NCBI GenBank assembly: GCA_025359965.1
Contig: JANYDC010000157.1
Coordinates: 39,977 to 103,976, forward strand
Length of the DNA stretch: 64,000 bases
DNA from: Pedosphaera sp.
GTDB taxonomy: Bacteria > Verrucomicrobiota > Verrucomicrobiia > Limisphaerales > SXQI01
Reading direction: 5' to 3'
Positions 1 through 9,492 of this stretch are shown piece after piece. A program made the translations under genes and the position numbers. A model generated the notes under the pieces. That model did not search any database. It worked only from the letters and a program-made list of their open reading frames with translations, and had not been told where the DNA came from. The first letter of the stretch is position 1; every line of letters starts with the position of its first letter.

Positions 1-1252
1 GCACATCGACTCGGTGCTTGCGTGCGCCGTTGATGATTTGAAGCAGACAGCCCGGATTGGCGGTGGCCACAATGGCGGCCTTGGAGTTGCGGATGTGTTT
101 CACTTTGCGATCCAACAACTCATTGGCCATCTCAGGCTGGATAATGTTGTAAATACCCGCACTGCCGCAACACCAGGCGCTTTCCTCAAGCTCCGTGAGG
201 TTCAGGCCGGGGATGGATTTGAGCAGAGTGCGGGGTTGCGCCGTAATTTTTTGACCGTGGCAAAGATGGCAGGCCTCGTGGTACGTCACGGATTGTTCGG
301 TTTGGGCCGCTGCTGCTGGCGAACGAATGCCTATCTGGGCCATCCACTCGTTGACGTCTCTGATCTTGGCGTCCCAAAGTTCAGCGCGGTGCTTGTAGGC
401 CGGATCATTCTCCAACAAATGCGCGTAGTGCTTGAGGTGTGAACCGCAGCCGGCCGCATTGGTAATGATGGCGTCGAAATTCTCAGGAGGGAATTGGTCA
501 ATGTTGCGGCGGGCGAGGATTTGGGCTAGTTCCCATTCGCCGTTGTGGGCATGCAATGATCCGCAGCACGATTGCTCGGGCGGGGTAACGACTTCGCAGC
601 CGTTGCGGGCCAGGACTTCGACAGTATCCCGGTTAACATCGCTAAAGATTAAATCCTGCGCACATCCGGTGAGCACTGCCACGCGGAAGCGGCGCTGACC
701 ACTGGCGGCCTGAACGGGGGCGATCATATCGGAGGAGAACTGCGGCTGGATGGGCGGGGTCATTGCCTCAAGCTCGCGCAGACGCGGGGGCATGAGTGAC
801 AGTATGCCACACTTTCGCACAAAGTATTGCAGCCCCAGTTGCTGGTACAAACGCATGCACAGACCCAGCAGTTGCAACCGGCGGTGTTCCATGAAGAGCC
901 AGCGCAGGGTGAAAGCGCGGATAAGCGAGCGCTTGGGCGATTGGAGTAATTGTTTCGACTCCACCTCGGCGCGGGCGTGTTCGAAGAGTTGGGCGTAGTT
1001 CACACCGGCGGGGCAGGCCGTCATGCAGGCCAGACACCCGAGGCAGAAATACATTTCATCGGCGAAGGTTTCAGTGGGCTCAAGGCGGTCGTCCGCTATG
1101 GCGCGCATCAGGGCGATGCGTCCGCGCGGACTGTTACGCTCGAGTTTGGTGGCGTCGTACGTCGGGCAGGTCGGCAGGCATAGCCCGCAGTGCATGCACT
1201 GCTGCAGGACGGAATAATCGAGATTTTTGAGATGGGATGTACCGGCGCTCAT
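1..1252 (-). CDS. glcF: Glycolate oxidase iron-sulfur subunit GlcF, 3' end cut by window edge
   Basis: GlcF is the electron-transfer subunit that works with FAD subunits GlcD/GlcE to oxidise glycolate to glyoxylate. The reverse frame is open from an ATG at 1252 to the window edge (417 codons, close to the usual full length, so only a few C-terminal residues are missing). It shows two ferredoxin-type clusters near the N-terminus (CMHCGLCLPTC and CLGCLACMTACP), then two cysteine-rich CCG-type motifs: GCAQ followed by SCCGSLHAHNGE, and HEACHLCHGQ followed by WCCGSAGIYN. This order matches GlcF/LutA-type Fe-S oxidoreductases, and the CCGSAG(T/I)Y motif fits GlcF best. It lies 50 bases downstream of a receiver-domain protein on the same strand; GlcD/GlcE are not in view. 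The alternative is another heterodisulfide-reductase-like Fe-S subunit. Confidence 0.88.
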   Translation of the reverse strand, partial: MSAGTSHLKNLDYSVLQQCMHCGLCLPTCPTYDATKLERNSPRGRIALMRAIADDRLEPTETFADEMYFCLGCLACMTACPAGVNYAQLFEHARAEVESKQLLQSPKRSLIRAFTLRWLFMEHRRLQLLGLCMRLYQQLGLQYFVRKCGILSLMPPRLRELEAMTPPIQPQFSSDMIAPVQAASGQRRFRVAVLTGCAQDLIFSDVNRDTVEVLARNGCEVVTPPEQSCCGSLHAHNGEWELAQILARRNIDQFPPENFDAIITNAAGCGSHLKHYAHLLENDPAYKHRAELWDAKIRDVNEWMAQIGIRSPAAAAQTEQSVTYHEACHLCHGQKITAQPRTLLKSIPGLNLTELEESAWCCGSAGIYNIIQPEMANELLDRKVKHIRNSKAAIVATANPGCLLQIINGARKHRVDV

Positions 1253-1303
1253 GGCAACTTTCTGACGGCGCAGTGTCGCTCAAGCGTGGCGGAATGTACA
1301 AGC

Positions 1304-2539
1304 TCATCCGAAAGGAACTAAGGGTTTGAGCTCGATTAATAGTGCAAGAGCTTCTGCTTCCAATTTGGCCAGGTGGGGTCCGGCATCCGAGAGGTCTTTG
1401 GCTTTGGCGGCCTGCTCAATGGCCAGAGCGGCGGCTTTGGCGGCGAGGGCGTTGACTTGGCCCATCGACCCTTTCATTTTATGGGCGATTTGATGAATGA
1501 CAGGGAAATTAGAGGCCGAAATGGCCGCCTTCAAATCCGCCAGCTGGGTTGGAACGGAATCGATAAAAATGACAGCCAACCGCCCGAGCAGCTCCGCGTC
1601 ACCATCAATTAGAGCAAGCATTTGTGATGCGCTGGGTGGGGTGGTCGCCGGGAGAGAAGACGACTTCGAGGGTGGCTTGGAATATTTCTCCACCGCTGTA
1701 AGCAAGTCCGCGCGTCGCACCGGTTTTGATAGAAAATCATCGACTCCAGCTTCGAAACTCTGCTGCCGGTCACGGTCCAAGGCGTGAGCAGTGAGCGACA
1801 CGATCGGCACGTGGCCTCCAAAGGTTCTTTCACGGGCGCGGATGGCTCGAGTGGCCTCCAATCCGTCCATTTCGGGCATTTGAATATCCATGAACACGAG
1901 GTCAAACTGTTTCCCGGCAGTAGCATCCACTGCTTCGCGACCATTGTTGGCGATGGTTACCACGCAACCGATTTTTTTAAGCATGGCCACTGCGACCTCT
2001 TGATTGACCAGATTGTCCTCGACCAAAAGAACCGAGACTTGGGAGGGGGCTCGATCACTGGCGGGGGAGTCAGGGCAGAGGATCGAGGAGCTACACGACG
2101 CCGGAATGGGTTTAGTTTCCCAATGAGAAAGCATGTCCAACAGGTCTGCTTCAACCACGGGCATATTTAGAGTGAGGGACAAAGAAGCGGAATGGCAGCG
2201 GACAAGTTGCTCGGGGCGGGCTTCATCCCTCAAAAGCATGACGAGAATTGGAAGGCTTCGACAGGCACCTCTCAAGAGATCGACCAGATCGTATCCATTG
2301 AGCCCCGGCAGGTTGGTGGCAACGAACAGGGCGTAAAATGGATCCCCTGAATTCTGCGCACGCAGGATATCGCCTAACGCCGCGGTGGAATCCGAATGGA
2401 GCTCGACCAGAAACCCGTTGTGCTCAAGATGGATTTGCAGGTTCTGGCGGAAGTCTTTGCAGTCATGGATGATGAGCGCCCGTTGCCCGGAAAAGCTGCG
2501 CGAGTTGTTCAAATGGGAAATGGGGTCTAATTCGGTCAT
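1304..2539 (-). CDS. Two-receiver plus HPt phosphorelay protein with a degenerate first receiver
   Basis: A soluble signalling protein of 411 residues with no kinase or output domain. Residues about 18-140 form a receiver-like domain with A74 where the phosphoacceptor Asp should be and M127 in place of the conserved Lys. Residues about 168-288 form a canonical receiver (LLVEDN, D218 in FMDIQMP, K272 in LSKPV). Residues about 310-405 resemble an HPt domain with H353 in AHKMKGS. It could therefore pass phosphate between a membrane kinase and a further regulator, with the first receiver acting structurally. A longer frame starts at 2569, but an internal ATG at 2539 is preceded by GGGAGG at an 8-base spacing, so I use that start. 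Partner kinase not visible in the window. Confidence 0.85.
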   Translation of the reverse strand: MTELDPISHLNNSRSFSGQRALIIHDCKDFRQNLQIHLEHNGFLVELHSDSTAALGDILRAQNSGDPFYALFVATNLPGLNGYDLVDLLRGACRSLPILVMLLRDEARPEQLVRCHSASLSLTLNMPVVEADLLDMLSHWETKPIPASCSSSILCPDSPASDRAPSQVSVLLVEDNLVNQEVAVAMLKKIGCVVTIANNGREAVDATAGKQFDLVFMDIQMPEMDGLEATRAIRARERTFGGHVPIVSLTAHALDRDRQQSFEAGVDDFLSKPVRRADLLTAVEKYSKPPSKSSSLPATTPPSASQMLALIDGDAELLGRLAVIFIDSVPTQLADLKAAISASNFPVIHQIAHKMKGSMGQVNALAAKAAALAIEQAAKAKDLSDAGPHLAKLEAEALALLIELKPLVPFG

Positions 2540-2714
2540 GGCAGGAACCTCCCAAGTATTAACCAGCATCTCTCCAAAAAGAGTCGGCCAACATCACGAT
2601 GCAAGAGGCCAATCCAAGGCGGTTGATAGGATAATCGGCTCTCTGAATCAGTGCTTGAGCGGGAAAATGGATCGAATGACTGGCCAAATTCGTGGGGCGA
2701 GGCAAAATAGACCC

Positions 2715-3668
2715 ATGAGCCATCTCAACCGAAGGCAGTTTTTAATCAAAACGGCGAAAGTTTTGCCCTTAAGCCTGATCGGAAGCCAAACCGTTCTGGG
2801 AGAGGAACCGGTTGTAGCAACCGATTGTCACACGCATTTTTACGATCCCACCCGTGTCGGCGGAGTGCCATGGCCTCCTTCCAGCGAAAAAAGGCTTTAT
2901 CGCCAGGTTTTTCCATCCGATTTTGCCAAGGTTGCTGGGCCGTGCGGGATGAGCCAAGCCGTGGTGGTCGAAGCCAGTGCCTGGGTTACAGATAACGATT
3001 GGGTGTTGAATCTTGCGTCCAAGAATCGGAATTTAGTGGGACTGATCGGGCACTTGGATCCGGGCTCGGCATCGTTTGAAGCGGGGCTTGCCAGATTGGC
3101 AGCCAATCCGCTTTTCCGTGGTGTACGAGTGTCCGGAGAGGAAGTTGGAAAATTGATCAACCCTGCGCAGTTGGCTGATTTAAAGCGCCTTGCTGAGGCC
3201 GGTTTGACTCTGGATCTTAATGCTGGGATCGAGACTCTTGCCACGGCTGGTGAATTGGCCAAGAGGATGCCAGAGCTAAAAATGGTGATCAATCACCTCA
3301 CCAATCTCGGTATTGATGGCAAACCACCGCCAGCCAATTGGAGCAGGGCCATCGAAGCCGCTGCGCGACATCCAAACATTTGGCTGAAAGTTTCTGGTTT
3401 GGTCGAAGGTAGCGGACGCTCTGATGGAACCGCACCAACGGACCCGGCATATTATAAGCCTGTGCTGGACACAATTTGGGATCATTTTGGTGCGAAGCGA
3501 TTGATATTTGGCAGTAATTGGCCTGTTAGCGAACTGTTTGCCCCATACACCGCGGTTCACGCTATTGTGCGCGGATATTTTGAGCCCCGTGGCGCCGAAG
3601 CCTTGGACAACGTCTTTGCCAGGAACGGACTGGCGGCATATGGATGGAAGGCGAGACACCGACCCTGA
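2715..3668 (+). CDS. Tat-exported amidohydrolase (Amidohydro_2 / lactonase-like)
   Basis: A 317-residue TIM-barrel hydrolase of the amidohydrolase-2 family, which hydrolyses lactones or decarboxylates/hydrolyses small acids. The N-terminus is a twin-arginine signal (NRRQFLIKTAK followed by a hydrophobic stretch ending near LGEEP), so it should act in the periplasm. The barrel starts with the metal-type motif DCHTHFYDP (H39, H41); a later strand gives INHLTN. The C-terminal strand reads IFGSNWPVS, whereas most relatives have GSDWP, so the usual catalytic Asp is Asn here. The open frame extends upstream to 2385, but the ATG at 2715 gives the correct signal peptide, and the upstream part overlaps the divergent gene. 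Substrate unknown. Confidence 0.82.
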   Translation: MSHLNRRQFLIKTAKVLPLSLIGSQTVLGEEPVVATDCHTHFYDPTRVGGVPWPPSSEKRLYRQVFPSDFAKVAGPCGMSQAVVVEASAWVTDNDWVLNLASKNRNLVGLIGHLDPGSASFEAGLARLAANPLFRGVRVSGEEVGKLINPAQLADLKRLAEAGLTLDLNAGIETLATAGELAKRMPELKMVINHLTNLGIDGKPPPANWSRAIEAAARHPNIWLKVSGLVEGSGRSDGTAPTDPAYYKPVLDTIWDHFGAKRLIFGSNWPVSELFAPYTAVHAIVRGYFEPRGAEALDNVFARNGLAAYGWKARHRP

Positions 3669-3765
3669 AAACATGAATTGATGGCCGTTATTTAGTTCGT
3701 GCGTAAGGAATTATTCAAGAAGCAGCCTTCCGCTGCACAGTTTGAATTGACGCGTCGGTGGGCTC

Positions 3766-5310
3766 ATGCAAACTCTTGCCATGACCACGAGATTTTCCGC
3801 CTGTCTGGCCTTGTGCTGTGCTGTATTCGTCATTGGAGCACATGCCGATGTCAGGCTCAATGGCATGTTCAGCGACCACATGGTGCTCCAAAGGGGCAAG
3901 TCTGTGGCAGTCTGGGGGTGGGCTGACGATGGTGAAAAAGTGAGCGTCACTTTTCGCGGCAGCACGGTGTCGGCGATAGCCAGCAGTGGTAAATGGATGG
4001 TGCATCTCTCCTCCCAAAAGCCTGGTGGACCCGAGGTCTTAACCGTGGCAGGAAAAAACACCATCGAATTGCAGGATGTCTTGGTGGGAGAAGTCTGGAT
4101 TTGCTCCGGCCAATCGAACATGGAATGGCCTTTAAGGAGTTCATATGAATCCGCAGAGGCCATTAATAAGTCAGCCAACCCGAATATCCGTCTCTACACC
4201 GTGCCCAAGCTAAAGCCACAAGACCCGGCGGATGATGTGAAGAGCTCGTGGCAAATGTGTTCGCCGGAGACGGTGCCGGGATTCTCGGCGGTCGCCTATT
4301 TTTTCGGTCGTGATCTTCAGGCCAGCCTGGGAGTGCCGGTGGGGTTGATCCATACCTCTTGGGGTGGCTCGCCCGCCGAGGCTTGGATGAGACATGCCGT
4401 GCTGGAGGGGGATGCGGATTATAAAGCCAAATATCTGGACCCTTATCCTGAAGCACAACGTGCGTACGCCGAGGACCTTGCCAAATGGGAAAAAGAAAAT
4501 TCGGAGGCAAAAGCCGCCGGAAAATCCGTCGGGAGGGGGCGCCCGTGGAGCGGTTGGAGACCGAGTGAATTGTATGATGGGATGATCGCACCCCTGCTTC
4601 CTTACGGTATCGCCGGCGCCATCTGGTATCAGGGTGAATCCAATGCCGGCGCCGCCTATCTCTACCGCCGCTTGTTCGCTGATATGATCCGCAATTGGCG
4701 GAAGGATTTTGCACAGGGTGATTTCCCGTTCCTTACCGTGCAGTTGGCTCCCTGGGATAAGAATCGCAAGCGCTCTTACAATGAGATCACGGCTGCGCCC
4801 TCAAACAGCGACTGGCCTGAGCTAAGGGAAGCCCAGAGTATTGCATCGACAGCTGTGGGCCATGCAGGCGTGGCGGTGATTACGGATGTGGGCGACAAAG
4901 ATGACATTCATCCAACCAAAAAAGAACCGGTTGGCCATCGACTTTCCTTGCTTGCGCGCAATATCGCTTACAAACAAAAGATCGAGGCGCAAGGCCCCAC
5001 CTTCAAGAAGGTCAAATTCAAAAATGGAAAAGCCATTGTCCGTTTCACTCACATTGCTGAAGGTTTGCAGGCTCGCACGGGCAAGGTGACGGGATTTGCC
5101 ATTGCGGGAAGTGACGGAAATTTTGTCTGGGCCAATGCGGATATCGTGGACGATACCGTGGTGGTTTCACATCCGAGTGTGAAAGATCCTGCGGCAGTGC
5201 GCTTTGGCTGGGCTGATTATCCGGTGGTGGACCTGTGGAACTCGGAGTGGCTGCCCGCCTCGCCTTTCCGCACGGATAACTTCCAGATGGTGACTGCTCC
5301 GAAGAAGTAG
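3766..5310 (+). CDS. Secreted sialate O-acetylesterase (SGNH hydrolase)
   Basis: Removes O-acetyl groups from sialic acid or other glycans outside the cytoplasm. The 514-residue protein has a signal peptide (hydrophobic run ending AHADVRLN), then a beta-rich domain (residues about 30-105: MFSDHMVLQRG, VWGWADDGEKV, typical of this family) and a flavodoxin-like SGNH core. The nucleophile is S117 in CSGQSNMEWP, the oxyanion/Asn block is IWYQGESNAG, and the catalytic pair is D379/H382 in DKDDIHPTKK. A C-terminal beta-domain follows. An in-frame ATG five codons downstream (3781) gives an equally good signal peptide. It ends 2 bases from the convergent DUF1501 gene. Length and domain order match verrucomicrobial and planctomycete 9-O-acetylesterases. 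Confidence 0.92.
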   Translation: MQTLAMTTRFSACLALCCAVFVIGAHADVRLNGMFSDHMVLQRGKSVAVWGWADDGEKVSVTFRGSTVSAIASSGKWMVHLSSQKPGGPEVLTVAGKNTIELQDVLVGEVWICSGQSNMEWPLRSSYESAEAINKSANPNIRLYTVPKLKPQDPADDVKSSWQMCSPETVPGFSAVAYFFGRDLQASLGVPVGLIHTSWGGSPAEAWMRHAVLEGDADYKAKYLDPYPEAQRAYAEDLAKWEKENSEAKAAGKSVGRGRPWSGWRPSELYDGMIAPLLPYGIAGAIWYQGESNAGAAYLYRRLFADMIRNWRKDFAQGDFPFLTVQLAPWDKNRKRSYNEITAAPSNSDWPELREAQSIASTAVGHAGVAVITDVGDKDDIHPTKKEPVGHRLSLLARNIAYKQKIEAQGPTFKKVKFKNGKAIVRFTHIAEGLQARTGKVTGFAIAGSDGNFVWANADIVDDTVVVSHPSVKDPAAVRFGWADYPVVDLWNSEWLPASPFRTDNFQMVTAPKK

Positions 5311-5312
5311 TC

Positions 5313-6740
5313 TCAGCCCATGAATCCCAGCGGCGGCGCGCTGGAGTTTGAGCTGTAGAAGTTGCCAATATTGGGCAGGACAAGGGGAAGGCTGCTTTTG
5401 CTGACCCCGAGCCACAAGGCCAGTTCGGCGAAGTATTGGTCGCAACTAGTGGTGGGAATGAACCTCCCACGGCCTGTGTCGAGCGGGTTCACTTCAGGGC
5501 CCGAATCGGGATTCACGGTCAGCGTCGGATATTGGCCGTAGATTTTTTTTCCTTGGACCGCCCCTCCGACCACGATTTGATTGCCGCCCCAGGCGTGGTC
5601 TGAACCACGTCCGTTGCTTGTCAGAGTGCGGCCGAAATCGGAGGCGGTGAAGAGAGTGACCTGATCATCCAGACCAAGCGCGGCCATTGCGTTGCGGAAG
5701 GCGGCTATCCCCTCGCTGAGTTGCGGCAGCATTGCGGACTGATTGTCCATGACATCGCTGTGATGATCCCAGCCACCCCATTGAATGAAAAAGGTTTGCC
5801 GGTTGGCACCCATTCCAGCGCGCCCTTGGATGGCTCGGGCGATCATGGCGAGCTTGTTGCCGACTGAGGTATTCGGGAAGGTCACGCTATTGGGCAGTGG
5901 CGCGGCAGTGGCATCGGCAAATATATTGTAAGCATCCAGCGCATGTCTTTTTCTCAGGTTAAAAGTCTGGGCCAGAATGTTGGTATATTGCTGGGATAGC
6001 TGGCTGTCCACCGCTGTGCTCAGGGCGTTGGGCAGGTCGTGGTATTGTTGCCATTCGGCGATGTAGTTGTTCAATCCAATCGCGCCATCAGGTGTGATGG
6101 CGTATTCAGCGACAGTGTTGCCGGTCTGCCAGAGGTTTCCCCCGTCAAGGGAGATCTGCATGGGCACCACCTGATTGGAGTTTAACTCCTTGAGCAGATC
6201 GGCCATGCGTCCCCCCCAGCCCACCCCGCTGCGCGAGTGGGGAATACTGGTCTGCCATTGCTCCATTTGGTCTGAATGTGAGTAAAGCCCGAGAGGCAGG
6301 CGTTTGGAATTCTTGCTCACCTGAGTGCGGTTCAGCACGGGTTCAATAAGAGTGCCCACATTGGCCACGAATGCGGCTTTGCCTGTTTCAAACAAATCGG
6401 CCACCTCTGGCATGGCGTTGTGAACACCGAAATCCGGGAGGCCGGTGGGATGAATATCTATCAGTTGCGCCGGAGTTAGGGCGAGGTTGGCGCGTGATTT
6501 TTTGTAGGCGGCGTAGGCGGTGGCTTCGCGTGGCACCAGCATGTTGAACGAATCATTGCCGCCGGCGAGAAAAAGGCAGACCAGCGCGCGATAGGGGCTG
6601 GACGAGGGGGCGTTTGCCGCAGCAACTCCTTGGGCGAGACGCAGGTTAAGCAGGGTGCTTAGAACAGGGATGGAACTCACGGCGGCGCAACTGGCCTGGC
6701 CGAGAAAGCGGCGGCGGGAAATGGAATTTTCAGGTTTCAT
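5313..6740 (-). CDS. DUF1501 protein, Tat-exported (sulfatase-fold family)
   Basis: A 475-residue member of DUF1501, an alkaline-phosphatase/sulfatase-like fold protein of unknown activity that is abundant in Planctomycetes and Verrucomicrobia. The N-terminus is a clear Tat signal (SISRRRFLGQASCAAV). Recognisable family blocks are RALVCLFLAGGNDSFNMLVP near residue 50, SHSDQMEQWQT, WGGWDHHSD and DFGRTLTSNGRGSDHAWGG; the His/Asp-rich motifs would bind metal. It starts 22 bases after the DUF1800 gene, on the same strand, so the two are almost certainly co-transcribed, the arrangement generally found for these families. The pair is thought to act on an exported polymer, but no substrate is established. 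Start chosen at 6740 because the Tat motif begins a few residues later. Confidence 0.93.
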   Translation of the reverse strand: MKPENSISRRRFLGQASCAAVSSIPVLSTLLNLRLAQGVAAANAPSSSPYRALVCLFLAGGNDSFNMLVPREATAYAAYKKSRANLALTPAQLIDIHPTGLPDFGVHNAMPEVADLFETGKAAFVANVGTLIEPVLNRTQVSKNSKRLPLGLYSHSDQMEQWQTSIPHSRSGVGWGGRMADLLKELNSNQVVPMQISLDGGNLWQTGNTVAEYAITPDGAIGLNNYIAEWQQYHDLPNALSTAVDSQLSQQYTNILAQTFNLRKRHALDAYNIFADATAAPLPNSVTFPNTSVGNKLAMIARAIQGRAGMGANRQTFFIQWGGWDHHSDVMDNQSAMLPQLSEGIAAFRNAMAALGLDDQVTLFTASDFGRTLTSNGRGSDHAWGGNQIVVGGAVQGKKIYGQYPTLTVNPDSGPEVNPLDTGRGRFIPTTSCDQYFAELALWLGVSKSSLPLVLPNIGNFYSSNSSAPPLGFMG

Positions 6741-6761
6741 GATGAAGGTCAGAAAGGTTTT

Positions 6762-9344
6762 TTATCGCAGCACGTTGTAGTCCGCCGAGGTTACGATGAG
6801 ATAAATGGCAACGCGCAGGCGCTCGCGATGCCACTGCCAGGTTGTCGATCCGATCCGTTCCATGGCTTCCCGGATGATCTGGAAATGCTGTGGCGAAAGG
6901 GTCCCTCCAGTCAGGGCCAGATCAAGGCGGCGCATCAAAATATCAGGATCGCCAGCGGGTCCGGCTGGCACGTTTTGGTTGATTTGAGCGGCCGGGACGA
7001 TCATAGCCAGTTCATTGGTGAGATTGAGTCTCACGGCATAGGCCTGATTTCCAACCCCGTAGTGATGGAGGTCGCCAGCAATTGAATTCCAAAAATAGTT
7101 GGGCGCGCTGATAGCCGTGCTGGCATTGATGATCTGGAACTCCGGCGCAACGAGTCCGCTCTCAGTGACGACTCCGGGAGGGCTGTGGGCGGGCAGGAAA
7201 AAATTGAACACGCTGGGCGCGCTCATGGGATCCTGCAAATGGTCGAGAGTCATTTGGTCCAGGGCATAATAGCCGGAGGTTGAAGCCGCGTTGAAGGCTC
7301 GGGCAAAGTTGACCACGCGCAGGAACGGCTCGCGCAATTTACCCCAGGTCGGTTCGTTGATATTTTGAGGGTTTCGTGCATCGGGATCAAGCAGGATGGC
7401 CCGCACAACGGCTTTCATATCCCCACGCACCCCGTTTCCATTATTGGCGAATGCGGCAGCGACGCGGCCGACATACTCGGGACTGGGATTGGAAGTGACG
7501 AAACGTTGGATGAGCTGGCGTCCGATAAACGGACCCACATTGGGGTGCATGAAAAGATTTCCCACTGCTGCATCCACATCAGCCAAACCCGCTGTGCCCT
7601 TATTCCCCGCGCTGGCCGTGCGCGCGGGCATGGCAAAGCCCCCAATCAATGTCTTGGCCGCGCAATCATGCTCGGCATCCCACATTTTCATAGGGACGGT
7701 GAAATCGCGCGGGTAGAGGTTGAAATTGGTGTTGTTGCCAAAGGAAAGACCGGTAAAGACGCGGGCCAATTCCGTAATATCGCTGTTGTCGTAAGTGGGG
7801 ATGGGTTGCCCATTTGCATCGAGTTTGCGGCTGCCATCGGGATTAAGCATCCATAGGCCGATGGTGAAAAGCTGCATGATTTCGCGTGCGAAATTTTCGT
7901 CGGGGTAAACCTTGTTGACAGGATCGGCCTTGCGATTGCCTAAATGGCTAAGATAGATGCCCATGACCGGATGGGTGGCCACGTCATACAACAAATCACG
8001 ATAATTGCCGAAGGCATGGCGGACCATCAGATCGTAAAAATTAGCCATGCCCACCGGCTCAGTCCCGAGTTGTTCGGTCCGGTCTGATGCGACCAAAATC
8101 TCGCTAAGCGCAAACGCCACGCGCTGGCGCAGGGGATCGGGAACTGCATTGGTGGCCGCATCGGGCCGCAGTTTAGGCGAGCCCATGGCGCGGCCCCACC
8201 AGGAGAACTCCTTCCAATTTCCGTAAAGTTCGAGAGCCTGTGCGTTGTCCGAAGCCCAGTCCACCCACGGTTGGAGATAGCCGGGGGGCCGGGACATCTG
8301 GTCATCAATCCATCCATCGAATCCCATGGCCATGACTTCCTCGACGTTCTCCGGAATGTTATCCGCATCGTCGGGCGAATCCTGATCTGGACCAAATGCT
8401 GCCTGAATGAGAAAACGCGCGGCGGATTTAATACCGGGATTGCTGGTCGCAGTTTCATTTTCGAGGGTGAGCGAGGCCAGATTACTTGAGCCAACTGTAT
8501 ACCCCGTCCCCGGCAGCAGACTGACGACGACGGTCTCTGTGGGTTCCGTGTCGTCTGCATCTGCCACGGGATTCAGCTCAATCCATAATTCACGCACTCC
8601 TAGAGGAAAGGTGATGCTGTTGCCAGCTGTGGTGGTGTAGTCCACACCTTGGGTGGCTGTACCGGAGAAGGCGATATTGACGGTAATGGGTTTAATTCCG
8701 CCCTTTCGGCGCACGGCAACGAGGCCGGGCTCGGGCCAGCGTTCGCTCATGATGGGGTCGAGTGCGGCTACGGTGACCACGCTCGCCGCATTAAGGGAAT
8801 TCGTCGCTCGGGACAAATCAAGAGCATCAAATCGATCGGAGTGGTTGCCACCTGGGTTGAAACCCAGCCACCGTTCCTCGGCATCAGTCAAACCATCTCC
8901 GTCGCTGTCGGCATCGCTCACTGTGAGGTTGAAAAACTGGCTGTCATTGGTGGATGGCCAGTTAAGTAACGCGGAGTAACTATCGGATATCACCGTTGTG
9001 TTTGTCGTCCAAATGCCGGAGGAAATGTTGGTACGCGAAACTAGCGAGTAGCGTTTGCCTGGGATACTGGACCAATGGAAATTCACCTCTCCAACTCCAG
9101 AATGCAAAAGGGCGAGGTTCGGGTGGGAGCCGGCATCAAAAGGATTGGTGCCGGCCGCGCTTTCTTGGGCGTTGGTAAATCCATCGCCATCGGCATCCCC
9201 ATTTGGCAAGAGGGCACCTGCGCCATAGGCGAGTTCCCAGATATCATTGAGTCCGTTATTGTTACGGTCCAACCCGGCCGCGTTCGCTGAGATCGCCAAC
9301 ACAAAAATGGTTAGCCCTGCCATCACGTTTCTCAAAGTTTTCAT
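6762..9344 (-). CDS. DUF1800 protein with calcium-binding repeats and Calx-beta domain
   Basis: A large exported protein (about 860 residues). The frame opens at 9389, but the Met at 9344 starts a classic signal peptide (MKTLRNVMAGLTIFVLAISANA), so that start is preferred. After it come thrombospondin-type-3-like calcium motifs (DRNNNGLNDIWE, DADGDGFTNAQE, later DADSDGDGLTDAEE), a Calx-beta-like segment (FSGTATQGVDYTT), and the DUF1800 core from about residue 320 to the end, recognisable by DENFAREIMQLFTIGLWMLN, ITELARVFTGL and WGKLREPFLRV. It is the first gene of a pair with the DUF1501 gene. The calcium repeats suggest a surface or matrix location. Biochemical role unknown for the family. 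Confidence 0.92.
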   Translation of the reverse strand: MKTLRNVMAGLTIFVLAISANAAGLDRNNNGLNDIWELAYGAGALLPNGDADGDGFTNAQESAAGTNPFDAGSHPNLALLHSGVGEVNFHWSSIPGKRYSLVSRTNISSGIWTTNTTVISDSYSALLNWPSTNDSQFFNLTVSDADSDGDGLTDAEERWLGFNPGGNHSDRFDALDLSRATNSLNAASVVTVAALDPIMSERWPEPGLVAVRRKGGIKPITVNIAFSGTATQGVDYTTTAGNSITFPLGVRELWIELNPVADADDTEPTETVVVSLLPGTGYTVGSSNLASLTLENETATSNPGIKSAARFLIQAAFGPDQDSPDDADNIPENVEEVMAMGFDGWIDDQMSRPPGYLQPWVDWASDNAQALELYGNWKEFSWWGRAMGSPKLRPDAATNAVPDPLRQRVAFALSEILVASDRTEQLGTEPVGMANFYDLMVRHAFGNYRDLLYDVATHPVMGIYLSHLGNRKADPVNKVYPDENFAREIMQLFTIGLWMLNPDGSRKLDANGQPIPTYDNSDITELARVFTGLSFGNNTNFNLYPRDFTVPMKMWDAEHDCAAKTLIGGFAMPARTASAGNKGTAGLADVDAAVGNLFMHPNVGPFIGRQLIQRFVTSNPSPEYVGRVAAAFANNGNGVRGDMKAVVRAILLDPDARNPQNINEPTWGKLREPFLRVVNFARAFNAASTSGYYALDQMTLDHLQDPMSAPSVFNFFLPAHSPPGVVTESGLVAPEFQIINASTAISAPNYFWNSIAGDLHHYGVGNQAYAVRLNLTNELAMIVPAAQINQNVPAGPAGDPDILMRRLDLALTGGTLSPQHFQIIREAMERIGSTTWQWHRERLRVAIYLIVTSADYNVLR

Positions 9345-9492
9345 GAACAAATGCCCGCAACCAATCCGCAACACGGCTACATCGGACAAATCCTTCGTGA
9401 CTTAAGCGCGTGCGGGTCGCGTGCCTTTGCATTTCCCTTCTGCTGGGTCAGATTTGGTGTAACCTTCTGCCAGAATTACCTCAGGAAGAATC

